A stretch of DNA of 64,000 nt from Natrinema versiforme (GTDB lineage: Archaea > Halobacteriota > Halobacteria > Halobacteriales > Natrialbaceae). The stretch covers positions 2,666,001 to 2,730,000 of the forward strand of contig NZ_CP040330.1 of the NCBI RefSeq assembly GCF_005576615.1, read 5' to 3'. Position 1 is the stretch's first letter; every line of letters begins with the position of its first letter. Below, in pieces: positions 33,412 to 41,861 of the stretch. The notes beneath the pieces are model-generated. The model saw only the letters and a list, made by a program, of their open reading frames with translations. It had not been told where the DNA came from and made no database searches. The translations under genes and the position numbers were made by a program.

Positions 33412-34038
33412 TCAGTCGCTCGCCGATCGCCCGCTCGTCTCGTTCTCGGAGGCTGACTCGGACATCTCTCCATCGTTCGCCTCGAGAACGGACTCGACGG
33501 CCGCGACGATATCCGCAGCAGCTGTGACCCCGAGTTCCTCCCAGCGTTTCTCGCCCTGATCGTCGATGACGGCGGTGACGGGGTAGCCGACGATGCCGTA
33601 GCTCGCCGCGAGTGTCGAACTCGAGTCGTAGCCGACGGCCCAGTTACCGCTGTGGGCACGCCACCACTCCCGGAGTTCGTCGTCCGGCATACTATCGAAC
33701 GACTGGTAGGTCACCGACAGAAAGGTGAGATCGTCTCCGTGGTCCGCGACGAGGCGAGACCGTGCGTCGGCGAGTCTGGGCAGTTGCGCCTGACAGTTGC
33801 CACACCCGGTGACGAAGAACATGGCGACCGTAACGTCGTCGTTGGGGACGGTCATCGTCCCGGCCTCGCTCCCCCGGGCGTCGATCGTCTCCACCTCGAC
33901 CGGGCCGTCCGTCTCCCCGCCCTCCTCGGATGCGGCGCGGTCCGTCCCGAACGAGGGAACTCCGCCGAGGGCGATCCCGGTCGCCCCGGCGAGTACGCCG
34001 ACGCTGCCGAGCCCGGCGATCAGCTCGCGCCGTCTCAT
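33412..34038 (-). CDS. Tat-exported thioredoxin-like (TlpA/ResA-type) protein
   Basis: A 208-residue protein with an N-terminal twin-arginine signal (MRRRELIAGLGSVGVLAGATG). The thioredoxin fold follows, with the redox pair Cys-Gly-Asn-Cys in FFVTGCGNCQAQLPRL (about 75-90) and the cis-Pro region YGIVGYPVTAVIDDQG. It acts outside the membrane as a thiol-disulfide reductant or oxidant, for example in cytochrome c or cupredoxin maturation. The C-terminus is an acidic Ser/Glu tail. The ATG at 34038 puts the RR pair right after the start; eight more codons upstream are possible. No cytochrome maturation partner is adjacent. Confidence 0.85.
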   Translation of the reverse strand: MRRRELIAGLGSVGVLAGATGIALGGVPSFGTDRAASEEGGETDGPVEVETIDARGSEAGTMTVPNDDVTVAMFFVTGCGNCQAQLPRLADARSRLVADHGDDLTFLSVTYQSFDSMPDDELREWWRAHSGNWAVGYDSSSTLAASYGIVGYPVTAVIDDQGEKRWEELGVTAAADIVAAVESVLEANDGEMSESASENETSGRSASD

Positions 34039-34211
34039 GGTCGTCTCACCGGCATGGAGCACGTGGTCGGCATGTCGTTATGATCTTGTATGGGACGGCG
34101 CAAAAAGGATTCACTGGTTCGTGCGTCGAACCGACCACCTGCGGTCGGAACCAGTCGGACGGCCCCGTTCGGAGCCCGACAGTTAAGCGTCGAGCGTCCG
34201 TCGATAGCCCC

Positions 34212-34868
34212 GTGAGCGACGACCGCGACCGATGGAACGACCGGTACGAGCAGGCCGACTTCGACCCCGACGACGACCCAGTTCCGGCGCTCGAGCGCCG
34301 CATTTCGACGCTTCCGGACGGGCGCGCGCTCGATGTCGCGACCGGGACCGGGCGAAACGCGCTCTTTCTCGCCGAGCACGGCTACGACGTGGACGCGGTG
34401 GACATCTCCGACGCTGCGCTCGAGCGCGCTCGGGACCGCGCCGCCGAACGGGGTGTCGACGCGAACTGGATCCGCGCCGATCTGGCCGACTTCGATCCCG
34501 GCCGCGAGCGCTACGACGTGATCGTCGTGAGCTTCTTCGCCGCCCTCGAGCACCTGCCGGCGCTCAAAGACGCGCTCGCCCCCGGCGGGGTGCTGATCTA
34601 CGAGCACCACCTCCGCTCGAGCGACCCGGTCGCCGGCCCCTCGACCGATCGCTACCGGTACCGGTCGAACGACCTGCTCCGGGCCTGTCTGGATCTGACG
34701 ATCCTCTCCTACGAGGAGCGGCGGCGACCGGTCGACGATGGCGGAGACGAGGATGGGAGCGAGGACGACGACGGCACGATCGCAGTCGCGACGCTCGTCG
34801 CGCGGCGCTCGAGCGGCGGGACGCAGTCGTATCCGCTGGTTTCGGATGTGGGCGGTGACGACGCCTGA
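34212..34868 (+). CDS. Class I SAM-dependent methyltransferase (TehB-like)
   Basis: A 218-residue methyltransferase. DRWNDRYEQADFDPDDDPVP leads to motif I ALDVATGTGRNALFLAEHGY (about 38-57), VDAVDISDAALERAR for the acidic loop, WIRADLADFDP for motif III and YDVIVVSFFAALEHL for motif IV. This arrangement resembles the TehB/tellurite-resistance and thiopurine methyltransferase group. The start is a GTG at 34212: the longer open frame upstream reads Arg-rich sequence out of the divergent thioredoxin gene. Substrate unknown. Confidence 0.82.
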   Translation: MSDDRDRWNDRYEQADFDPDDDPVPALERRISTLPDGRALDVATGTGRNALFLAEHGYDVDAVDISDAALERARDRAAERGVDANWIRADLADFDPGRERYDVIVVSFFAALEHLPALKDALAPGGVLIYEHHLRSSDPVAGPSTDRYRYRSNDLLRACLDLTILSYEERRRPVDDGGDEDGSEDDDGTIAVATLVARRSSGGTQSYPLVSDVGGDDA

Positions 34869-35021
34869 ATGCGGACCCGACTGCGGTTCCGCGAGGTGAT
34901 GGACCGCCGACTGCCGCGCATTCGGCTCGCAACCGGCCTGCCCGAAACGGGGCTGGACGAGCACGGCAGTCGAATTCGCGATTCTTTTCACGGCAGCACG
35001 CCCACTTGCAACCGAGAACGC

Positions 35022-35702
35022 GTGGCTTCACTCGTCGTTACAGCGCTGGCCGGCGTGATCTTCGGACTCGCGCTCGCGGCACCGCCGGGACCGATGAACG
35101 CGATTATCGCCGAGGAGAGCGTCGTCCGCGGCTGGCCGGCCGGATTCCGAGCCGGTCTCGGTGCGATGCTCGCGGACGCGATCTTCTTCGCGCTCACGTT
35201 GGCCGGCATCGTCGCCGTGATCGACCGCATTCCGGCCGTCAGGCCCGCGCTCTATCTGGCCGGGGGCTGTCTCATGCTGTACTTCGCGATCGGTGCGATC
35301 GACGAGGCCAGAACGGCGACGTCGTTTACCGATGCCGGCCGAGCCGCCGCCACGGGGTTCCGGAAGACGTTCGTCCTCTCGCTGACCAACCCCTACCAGA
35401 TCGGCTTCTGGCTCACCGTCGGCGTCGGCCTGCTCGAGCCGGGGACCCTCGACGTGCTCGCACACGCCCCGGCGGTGGGGCAGGCCCTCGCGGGCACGCT
35501 GGTCGTCCAGACCGGCTCGCCGGCGCTGCTGATCGGCTTCTTCGGCGGGATCGCTCTGTGGATCGTCGCCTACCCGGCGGCGCTGGCCGCGGCCGGCAAG
35601 CGCGTCGATGCGTTCGCCCCCGCGGTCGCCGCGCTGAGCGCCGTCGTCCTCGTCGGCTTCGGGCTGCTCTTTCTCGTCATGGGCGCGCTCCGGTTCGTCT
35701 GA
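35022..35702 (+). CDS. LysE/RhtB family exporter
   Basis: A 226-residue membrane protein with about six membrane segments. It opens VASLVVTALAGVIFGLALAAPPGPMNAI; the APPGPMN signature after the first segment is diagnostic of the LysE/RhtB amino-acid exporter family. TNPYQIGFWLTVGVGLL corresponds to the second conserved NP motif. It exports an amino acid or small metabolite by proton antiport, by family. The start is the GTG at 35022; the open frame extends 51 codons further upstream but those residues are polar and unlikely. Confidence 0.87.
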   Translation: MASLVVTALAGVIFGLALAAPPGPMNAIIAEESVVRGWPAGFRAGLGAMLADAIFFALTLAGIVAVIDRIPAVRPALYLAGGCLMLYFAIGAIDEARTATSFTDAGRAAATGFRKTFVLSLTNPYQIGFWLTVGVGLLEPGTLDVLAHAPAVGQALAGTLVVQTGSPALLIGFFGGIALWIVAYPAALAAAGKRVDAFAPAVAALSAVVLVGFGLLFLVMGALRFV

Positions 35703-35779
35703 GCGGCTCTCGAAACGCGTCTCGGATCTTCTCGCTTTCTCGAGTCGGAAGCGCCCACCGACGGCACGAGACCGGCGGC

Positions 35780-36322
35780 TTAGCACCTGAGCATCTCGAA
35801 GCGGCCGTCGGATTCCGCCGTCTCGCCGTCGCTACCCGTGGTACCCTCCTCGCCGTTCGACCGGTCCCCGTCGGACTGGGTTGATTCCGCGCTGAGTCCT
35901 GTCATCACGTTCTCGAGCATCGGGAGCCGGAAGTCGAACCCGCTGACGAGGTCGATCGAGTCGGCAGGGCTCGTGAGAAGATCGCGGAGTCCATCGCCGA
36001 CGTACTCGAACCCGACGACGACCTCAGTGATCGACGAGCCGCCGGTCGAGCCGGCGAGTTCGGCACCGATCGAGCCGCCGGAGTCGGTCAGCATCGCCGC
36101 GTGCAGCCGAACCCAGATGTGCGTGCCGTTCTCGGCGCCGATCATAAACTCGGTTCCCGACCCGGTGAAACACGTCGAGACCGGTTGCCCGCTCGAGTCG
36201 GCACCGTTCCCGACCGGAGACGGAGACTGCTGGGCCAGCGTCGCGACGGGGACCGTAGCGAGAAGTACGAGACAGCAGAGGACGAGAACTGAGACGGTGC
36301 TCGGCCGACGTGGGATGTGCAT
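35780..36322 (-). CDS. Secreted haloarchaeal protein of unknown function
   Basis: A 180-residue protein with a clear Sec-type signal peptide (MHIPRRPSTVSVLVLCCLVLLATVPVAT, cleaved near LAQQ). The mature part starts in a Ser/Gly-rich region and then has CFTGSGTEFMIGAENGTHIWVRL and TEVVVGFEYVGDGLRDLL, a conserved-looking beta domain, and ends in an acidic Ser/Glu-rich tail with a final Cys (EMLRC). It may belong to the DUF7332 family; that is recollection, not a check. The ATG at 36322 is preferred to one 12 codons upstream because it starts immediately before the signal. Confidence 0.7.
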   Translation of the reverse strand: MHIPRRPSTVSVLVLCCLVLLATVPVATLAQQSPSPVGNGADSSGQPVSTCFTGSGTEFMIGAENGTHIWVRLHAAMLTDSGGSIGAELAGSTGGSSITEVVVGFEYVGDGLRDLLTSPADSIDLVSGFDFRLPMLENVMTGLSAESTQSDGDRSNGEEGTTGSDGETAESDGRFEMLRC

Positions 36323-36457
36323 TACACTCGTCTCGAGAGCAGACCAGTATGAACGCACCGGCCGATTCGGTCGGTCGTCGATCGGGAGTTGCCGGTCTCG
36401 AGGTCGTCAGAAAAACAGGACTCGAGCGGGCGAGGCCGCGACCGGCACCGGACCCGT

Positions 36458-37132
36458 TTAGTTACCCATCGCGGCGATTTCGTCCTCGAGCCACTCGCTG
36501 AACCACTTGACGCGTTTCAGGCGCTGGTGGGCGATGCCCTCGGCGGTGTCGCTCTGAACACGGGAGGCGGCGTCATAGCCGCGCTCGAGGACGCGCTCGA
36601 CCATCTCGTCGCAGTCCATGTGGGTGCGGGCCTCGTAGCCCATCCGGAGCAACATCAGGGCGATGCCGTTCGCGCCGACCTTATCGAGCAGATCGGCTTC
36701 GATGAGACACTGGGTCTCCAGTGCGAGATCGGTCAGATCGCCCTGATAGGAGTGGTGTTCGATCGCGCGACACACCTGCTGGATGAACGATTCGGGGTAC
36801 TCGGCGCGGGACTCGAGGTACTCGCGGGCAACACGAGCGCCGGCCTCGGCGTGGAGTTCCTGATCGGTCTCGAGTTTGGCGACGTCGTGAAAGAGGGCGG
36901 CGACGCGGGTGACGTCGACGTCTGCGCCCTCCTCCTCGGCGATGTCGGTCGCGAGATCGACGACGTTGAGGATGTGGTTGTGGCGGTACTCGGCGGAGTG
37001 CCACGGGTACCAGCGCATGCGACCCCCTTCCTCCTCCTTTTCGACGCTTGCCGCGAGGTACTCGAAGACGAAGCCCTTCATCTCCTCGAACTCGGCATCG
37101 GGCACACGCGTTTCCTTTATTTCAACGCCCAC
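36458..37132 (-). CDS. HD-domain phosphohydrolase
   Basis: A 224-residue HD superfamily hydrolase. HSAEYRHNHILNVVDLATDIA (about 45-65) supplies the first His residues, AALFHDVAKLET the HD pair, and RAIEHHSYQGD the later metal ligands. The rest includes QCLIEADLLDKVGANGIALML, usual in the HDIG/YfbR-like group. It probably hydrolyses a nucleotide or cyclic-nucleotide phosphate. Start: GTG at 37132, with GGAGG about 8 bases upstream. The longer frame to 37585 reads across the promoter region of the divergent mcmA2 gene and is rejected. Confidence 0.85.
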   Translation of the reverse strand: MGVEIKETRVPDAEFEEMKGFVFEYLAASVEKEEEGGRMRWYPWHSAEYRHNHILNVVDLATDIAEEEGADVDVTRVAALFHDVAKLETDQELHAEAGARVAREYLESRAEYPESFIQQVCRAIEHHSYQGDLTDLALETQCLIEADLLDKVGANGIALMLLRMGYEARTHMDCDEMVERVLERGYDAASRVQSDTAEGIAHQRLKRVKWFSEWLEDEIAAMGN

Positions 37133-37366
37133 GATAGATCCCTCCGCAGTAGACGAACGATAGTCATTAGCGGAATGTTCGGTCGTTTCGTTCTTTAGCC
37201 TTTGGTTCGGACCGATTCCGTTGAGACGTGACAGTAACGGAACAATATACGCGCCGGGAACGGGGCGATCGACCGGCAGTTCGCCGGCGGGCGGAGACCT
37301 CTCTTCTCGTCGCAACTTCAACCATCTTCCGTTAAAGTCAAACAGTCGGATCGGGTAGGTGTGTGT

Positions 37367-37783
37367 ATGAGCAGCGAACAGGAAGCGGAGTCGATCCGGT
37401 GTCTCGTCGCCAAAGTCGGTCTCGACGGCCACGACCGCGGTGCTCACGTCGTCGCGCGCGCGTTCCGGGACGCCGGCTTCGAAGTCATTTACTCCGGCCT
37501 GCACAAGTCCCCCGAGGAGATCGTTCAGGCGGCGGTCCAGGAGGACGTCGATGTCCTCGGGATCTCCATCCTCTCGGGCGCACACGACACGCTCGTCCCG
37601 AAGATCATGGACGGCCTCGAGGAGTACGGGGCGAAAGAGGACACCCTCGTCCTCGCCGGCGGCGTCATCCCCGACGAGGACCGCGAGGGGCTCAAAGAAG
37701 AAGGTGTCGCCGCCATCTTCGGCCCCGGCACGTCGATCGAGGAGACCATCGAGTTCGTCCGCGAGAACGCGCCCCAGCGATGA
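37367..37783 (+). CDS. mcmA2: Methylmalonyl-CoA mutase B12-binding subunit
   Basis: A 138-residue cobalamin-binding subunit. [21 protein letters not shown] holds the DxHxxG motif; its His ligates cobalt in adenosylcobalamin. Then comes [20 protein letters not shown] and [15 protein letters not shown], the remaining B12-fold motifs. In haloarchaea the mutase is split, with a separate catalytic large subunit that is not in this window. The pair rearranges methylmalonyl-CoA to succinyl-CoA. Its TGA overlaps the ATG of meaB (ATGA), so they form an operon. Confidence 0.93.
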   Translation: MSSEQEAESIRCLVAKVGLDGHDRGAHVVARAFRDAGFEVIYSGLHKSPEEIVQAAVQEDVDVLGISILSGAHDTLVPKIMDGLEEYGAKEDTLVLAGGVIPDEDREGLKEEGVAAIFGPGTSIEETIEFVRENAPQR

Positions 37784-38886
37784 CCATGGACGCCGACGAC
37801 GAATCGCTGCTCAAGGACCTACTGACGGGGAAACACCGCGCGCTCGCCCGGACCATCTCGAAGATCGAGAATCGATCGCCGGGCTATCGGGACCTCGTCT
37901 CCGAACTGTACGCGCACACGGGCGACGCCGATGTGATCGGTATTACGGGCAGCCCCGGCGCGGGCAAGTCCACGCTGGTCGACAAACTCGCCGAAACCTA
38001 CCGCGGCCGCGGCGAGACGGTCGGCGTCATCGCGATCGATCCCTCCTCGCCGTTCACCGGCGGCGCGGTGCTCGGGGACCGCATCCGGATGGCCTCCACC
38101 GTGGGCGATATGGACGTGTTCGTCCGCTCGATGAGCGCCCGCGGCACGCTCGGCGGTCTCTCGACGGCGACGGCGGACGCCGTCAAGGCGATGGACGCCT
38201 TCGGCAAGGACAAGATCATCATCGAGACCGTCGGCGCGGGCCAGAACGAGATCGACATCGTCCGGACCGCCGACACCGTCGCCGTCCTCGTCCCGCCGGG
38301 TTCGGGCGACGACATCCAGACGCTGAAAGCCGGCATCCTCGAGATCGCGGACGTCTTCGTCGTGAACAAGGCCGACCGCGACGGGGCGGACCGCACGGTA
38401 CAGGAGCTTCGGGAGATGGTCCACCTCGGCGAGGAGAGCGGGCTCGGCAGTGGCAGCGGTGGCCACCACAGTCAGGAGGTGATCGACGCCCACGACGACT
38501 GGGACGGCGAGACCGACGCGGACGAAGACGAGGCCGAGGACTGGACGCCGCCGATCGTCGAGACCGTCGCCACGAAGGGCACCGGCGTCGAGACCTTCAT
38601 CGACGAACTCGCGAACCACCGCGCGTACCTCGTCGACTCCGGCACTCGAGCCGAGAAGGTCCGCCAGCGCTACGCCGAGGAGATCCGCACGCTGCTCCGC
38701 GAGGATGTCCACGCCCTGCTCGAGGACGAACTCGACGAACGCGGCGGGATCGACGACCTCGCCGACGCCGTGCGTCGGGGCGAGACCGACCCGTACTCGA
38801 TCGCGAACGACGTGCTCGCGCCTGTCGAGGCCTGCGTCGAAAACCTCGAGACCAAGCCGGGCGAGGACGGCTCGGGTCCGGAGTAG
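37780..38886 (+). CDS. meaB: Methylmalonyl-CoA mutase-associated GTPase MeaB
   Basis: A 368-residue G3E-family GTPase that loads and protects the B12 cofactor of the mutase. The P-loop is [17 protein letters not shown] (about 51-67); [21 protein letters not shown] and [19 protein letters not shown] are MeaB signatures; NKADRDG gives the base specificity. An acidic His/Gly/Ser-rich loop (about 228-260) is longer than in bacterial MeaB. The start overlaps the mcmA2 stop; a second ATG lies two codons later. Operates in propionate, odd-chain fatty acid and branched-chain amino acid breakdown. Confidence 0.93.
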   Translation: MTMDADDESLLKDLLTGKHRALARTISKIENRSPGYRDLVSELYAHTGDADVIGITGSPGAGKSTLVDKLAETYRGRGETVGVIAIDPSSPFTGGAVLGDRIRMASTVGDMDVFVRSMSARGTLGGLSTATADAVKAMDAFGKDKIIIETVGAGQNEIDIVRTADTVAVLVPPGSGDDIQTLKAGILEIADVFVVNKADRDGADRTVQELREMVHLGEESGLGSGSGGHHSQEVIDAHDDWDGETDADEDEAEDWTPPIVETVATKGTGVETFIDELANHRAYLVDSGTRAEKVRQRYAEEIRTLLREDVHALLEDELDERGGIDDLADAVRRGETDPYSIANDVLAPVEACVENLETKPGEDGSGPE

Positions 38887-39051
38887 CGACACCGTGGCCG
38901 CTCGAGAAGAGGGGAACTACCCGACTCGTGCACACTTCCTCGACTCGTCCGTTCACTGCGCTCGCTCGTCACTCGTCGGTCGATGTGCCGATTCCAGCAG
39001 GTTCTGAATCCATACCTGAGGTCTAAGGCCGTTGCCGTCCTATGTTCGTCT

Positions 39052-39996
39052 ATGAAAGCCCGAACAGTCCTCGGTGCAGCTCTCGGAACCATCGGTGGGG
39101 CAGTCCTCGGCAACCGCCTCCTCAAGCGACGCGCGGGCGACCTCGAGAACCCGCTGATCGGCGTCGAACGGACGTATCGATGGCGAGGGATCGAGACGAG
39201 CTACACCGTCGCGGGCGATCCGAACGATCCCGACATGCTCCTGCTTCACGGGATCTACGCGGGCTCGAGCAGCCACGAGTTCGAGCCGATCGTCGAGCAA
39301 CTGGCCGAGGACTACCACGTGTACGCGGTCGACCTTCCCGGGTTCGGCCGATCCGAGCGGCCGCCGTTGGTCTACTCCGCGACCCTCTACGCCGAGTTCG
39401 TCCGCGACTTCGCGGCCGACGTGACCGACGAGCCGATCGTCGTCGCCTCGTCGCTGTCCGGAACCTTCGCCGTCGATGCCGCCGACGAGACCGACTTCGA
39501 GCGGCTGGTATTGATCTGTCCGACCGACGAGACCGGCGACGAGCGACCGTGGCTCCGAACCCTCATGCGGACGCCGATCGTCGGCACGACGCTGTACAAC
39601 CTGCTCGCGAGCAAGCCCTCGATCCGGTACTTCTACGACCGGGACGGCTACTATGATTCCGACCGGATCGACGCCGACGAGGTCCAGTACGCGTGGACCA
39701 GCGCCCACCAGCCAGGCGCACGCTACGCGACCGCCTCCTTCGCCGCGGGCACCCTCGACCCCGATTTCGACCTCGCGACGGAGCTGGCGGCCCTCGAGAC
39801 CCCCACGACGCTGATCTGGGGTCGAGACGCCGAACTCGTTCCGCTTCGGGAGGGCAGGGATCTCGCCGAGGCGGCCGACCTCGATCTCGTCGTCATCGAC
39901 TACGCGACGCAGTTGCCCCACGCCGAGCACCCCGACAAGTTCGTCGAGTACCTGAGCGCCGAACTCCCGCGAGTCGATATCGGCGGCGACGAGTAG
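39052..39996 (+). CDS. Alpha/beta hydrolase
   Basis: A 314-residue alpha/beta hydrolase. An N-terminal hydrophobic stretch (MKARTVLGAALGTIGGAVLG) could be a membrane anchor. LLLHGIYAGSSSHEF is the oxyanion-hole loop and VYAVDLPGFGRSERPP the usual following strand. The nucleophile elbow reads IVVASSLSGTFAV, with Ser in S-L-S-G rather than G-x-S-x-G, which is a deviation. TTLIWGRDAELVPL has the acid-residue strand, and LPHAEHPDKF the catalytic His. Substrate unknown; probably an esterase or lipase-like enzyme at the membrane. Confidence 0.8.
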   Translation: MKARTVLGAALGTIGGAVLGNRLLKRRAGDLENPLIGVERTYRWRGIETSYTVAGDPNDPDMLLLHGIYAGSSSHEFEPIVEQLAEDYHVYAVDLPGFGRSERPPLVYSATLYAEFVRDFAADVTDEPIVVASSLSGTFAVDAADETDFERLVLICPTDETGDERPWLRTLMRTPIVGTTLYNLLASKPSIRYFYDRDGYYDSDRIDADEVQYAWTSAHQPGARYATASFAAGTLDPDFDLATELAALETPTTLIWGRDAELVPLREGRDLAEAADLDLVVIDYATQLPHAEHPDKFVEYLSAELPRVDIGGDE

Positions 39997-40065
39997 TCGA
40001 GCGGTCGAGCGAGACGGTCTTCTTCCGAAATTCGACCCGCTTCCAGACTCGGCGAGTTCGAACCT

Positions 40066-40071
40066 AAAAAA
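40066..40071 (-). terminator. Oligo-T terminator of the thiolase operon
   Basis: Six consecutive T on the minus strand just after the TAG of the OB-fold gene (GCTTTTTTAGG). Archaeal RNA polymerase terminates on short T-runs of this kind. No hairpin is needed or obvious. Confidence 0.55.
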
Positions 40072-40075
40072 GCGA

Positions 40076-40471
40076 CTACGCCGGACGGAGGCCGATCACG
40101 CGCTCGCCGGTCGTCTCCGAAACCGTGATCTCGAGTTCGACCGAGAGCCCGGTTTCGACGGCCTCGGGATCGACCCCGACGACCTGTCCGGTCAGGCGAA
40201 CGGAGCCGAAGTCGACGACGGCCGTCGCGTAGGGCGCGTCCTCCTCGAAGGCCGGCGTCGGGACGTGCGTGACGGTGAACGTCTGAATATCGCCGGTTTC
40301 GGGCAGGTCGGCCTCGGCGAGGTCGGTCGAGCCACAGTCGGGACAGACCCGACGCGGCGGCAGGGAGCCGTGGCCGTTCGCACACTCGAGGTAGTACGCG
40401 TCCCCCTCCTCGGCGGCCGCGAGCCAGTTGTCGAAGCCGGCGTCGTGGACCTCGTTTTCGGAGTCGCTCAT
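40076..40471 (-). CDS. OB-fold zinc-ribbon (DUF35-type) thiolase partner
   Basis: A 131-residue protein. A zinc-ribbon rubredoxin-like knuckle comes first (YLECANGHGSLPPRRVCPDCGS) and an OB fold second (DIQTFTVTHVPTPAFEEDAPYATAVVDFGSVRLTGQVVG). This is the DUF35/OB_aCoA_assoc arrangement that pairs with archaeal thiolases and HMG-CoA synthase, shaping the acyl-CoA site or channelling acetyl-CoA. It lies just downstream of the thiolase and is connected to it through a 20-codon micro-ORF whose TGA overlaps this ATG (TGATG). In haloarchaea such pairs form two-subunit beta-ketothiolases. Confidence 0.9.
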   Translation of the reverse strand: MSDSENEVHDAGFDNWLAAAEEGDAYYLECANGHGSLPPRRVCPDCGSTDLAEADLPETGDIQTFTVTHVPTPAFEEDAPYATAVVDFGSVRLTGQVVGVDPEAVETGLSVELEITVSETTGERVIGLRPA

Positions 40472-40533
40472 CAGTTCGTCACCTCCAGAGCAAGCTCTGG
40501 CGTAGTCGCATTTGCGTCACTTCGTTCGCTCAT
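40471..40533 (-). CDS. 20-codon micro-ORF stitched between thiolase and OB-fold genes
   Basis: The ORF encodes MSERSDANATTPELALEVTN. Its ATG overlaps the TGA of the thiolase (ATGA), and its own TGA overlaps the ATG of the OB-fold gene (TGATG). It contains a 7-bp palindrome CCAGAGC-AA-GCTCTGG (40484-40499 region). TGGAGGTG occurs both at the thiolase 3' end and near its own 3' end, so it looks like a small insertion that moved the thiolase stop codon. It may only serve ribosome transit. Not a recognisable peptide family. Confidence 0.4.
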   Translation of the reverse strand: MSERSDANATTPELALEVTN

Positions 40534-41696
40534 GCGACCACCTCCAACACGTGAACGGTTGCACTCGCAACTGTACCGCCCGCGTTGTGGGCGACGCCGG
40601 TCGTCGCATCCGCGACGTGGTCGCTGTTGGGATGCTCGCCGGCCAACAGATCGGTCACTTCAGCGATCTGGGACGCGCCGGTCGCGCCGACCGGGTGGCC
40701 CTTGGCCTTCAGCCCCCCCGAGAGGTTGATCGGCGTCTCGCCGTCCGCGGTCGTCCGCCCGTTCCGGGCCGCCGAGATCCCCTCGCCGATCGGCTCGAGG
40801 TCCAAGGCCTCGAGCGCGAGTACTTCGGCGATCGTAAAGCAGTCGTGGACCTCCGCGAAGTCCACGTCGCCGGCGTCGACGCCGGCGTCGGCGTAGGCCT
40901 CCGCGCCCGCCTCGCGCGCGGCGGGCGAGCGGGCGAGGTGTTCGCGGTCGTGGAGGGCCATCCGGTCGCCGCCCTGCCCGGTCCCCGTGATCGCGACGGG
41001 GGCCTCGAGGTCGTGCTTGGCGGCGTAGGACTCGCTCGTCAGGACGAGCGCCGACGCGCCGTCCGAGATCGGACAGGCGTCGTAGAGCCCGAGCGGTTCG
41101 GAGACCGGCGGGGCCTCGAGGACGTCCGCGACCTCGATCGCGCGCTGGTACTGGGCCTTCTCGTTGGTGAGGGCGTTTTCGTGATTCTTCACCGCGATGT
41201 GGGCCAGATCCTCGTGTTCGCCGCCGAACTCGTCGAAGTAGGCCTGTGCCATCAGCGCGTACGCGCCGGGGAAGGTCACCCCGGCCCGCACCTCCCAGAG
41301 GTCGTCCGCGGCGATGGCGAGCGCCTCGGTCGCGCCCGCGGTGCCGAGGTTGGTCATGCGTTCCGCGCCGCCGACCAGCAACACGTCGTTCTCGCCGTTG
41401 CGGATCCGTTTGACCGCCTCGCGGACCGCGACGCCGCTCGAGGCGCAGGCGGATTCGTAGCGGGTCGCCGGCGCCCGCACGCCCGCCGCTTCGGCCATCA
41501 GCGGGCCCTGATGGCCCTGATGTTCGGAGAGTTCGCCCATGAAGTTGCCGTAGAGGACGGCCTCGACATCGTCCCGGGGAACCCCGCTCTCTTCGAAGGC
41601 TGCGATGCTCGCTTCGGCGAAGAGATCCCGGCCGGTCCGTTCGGGACTGTTCCCGAACGGCGTCAGCCCTGTGCCCGCAACACGTACGTCACTCAT
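40530..41696 (-). CDS. Thiolase (acetyl-CoA C-acyltransferase, SCP2-type)
   Basis: A 388-residue thiolase-superfamily enzyme. The nucleophile Cys lies in ATRYESACASSGVAVREA (about 83-100). GLYDACPISDGASALVL is central, VHDCFTIAEVLALE holds the His, and NLSGGLKAKGHPVGATGASQ gives the second His/GHP motif. This is the SCP-x/archaeal type, not the bacterial FadA type, in agreement with its OB-fold partner immediately downstream. It forms or cleaves beta-ketoacyl-CoA. The ATG at 41696 is about 30 bases from a TATA-like TATTAA (41723-41728), consistent with a leaderless transcript. Confidence 0.9.
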   Translation of the reverse strand: MSDVRVAGTGLTPFGNSPERTGRDLFAEASIAAFEESGVPRDDVEAVLYGNFMGELSEHQGHQGPLMAEAAGVRAPATRYESACASSGVAVREAVKRIRNGENDVLLVGGAERMTNLGTAGATEALAIAADDLWEVRAGVTFPGAYALMAQAYFDEFGGEHEDLAHIAVKNHENALTNEKAQYQRAIEVADVLEAPPVSEPLGLYDACPISDGASALVLTSESYAAKHDLEAPVAITGTGQGGDRMALHDREHLARSPAAREAGAEAYADAGVDAGDVDFAEVHDCFTIAEVLALEALDLEPIGEGISAARNGRTTADGETPINLSGGLKAKGHPVGATGASQIAEVTDLLAGEHPNSDHVADATTGVAHNAGGTVASATVHVLEVVA

Positions 41697-41832
41697 ATAC
41701 ACACGAGTAGTGGACGGATCCGTTAATACTCCGCGGTTACGACCGCGGACACTCATCGAATTCGGACTCTCCGCCGGCCGGAACGGCGCTCGCGGCCAAA
41801 CTCACGGCAGTGCTCCGCCCGTTTCCACGACC

Positions 41833-41838
41833 TTATAT
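41833..41838 (+). promoter_or_regulatory. TATA box of the M42 peptidase gene
   Basis: TTATAT centred 27 bases before the ATG at 41862, the normal spacing of a leaderless haloarchaeal promoter. Confidence 0.6.
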
Positions 41839-41861
41839 CACATCGCGCCGCACGTACGGGC

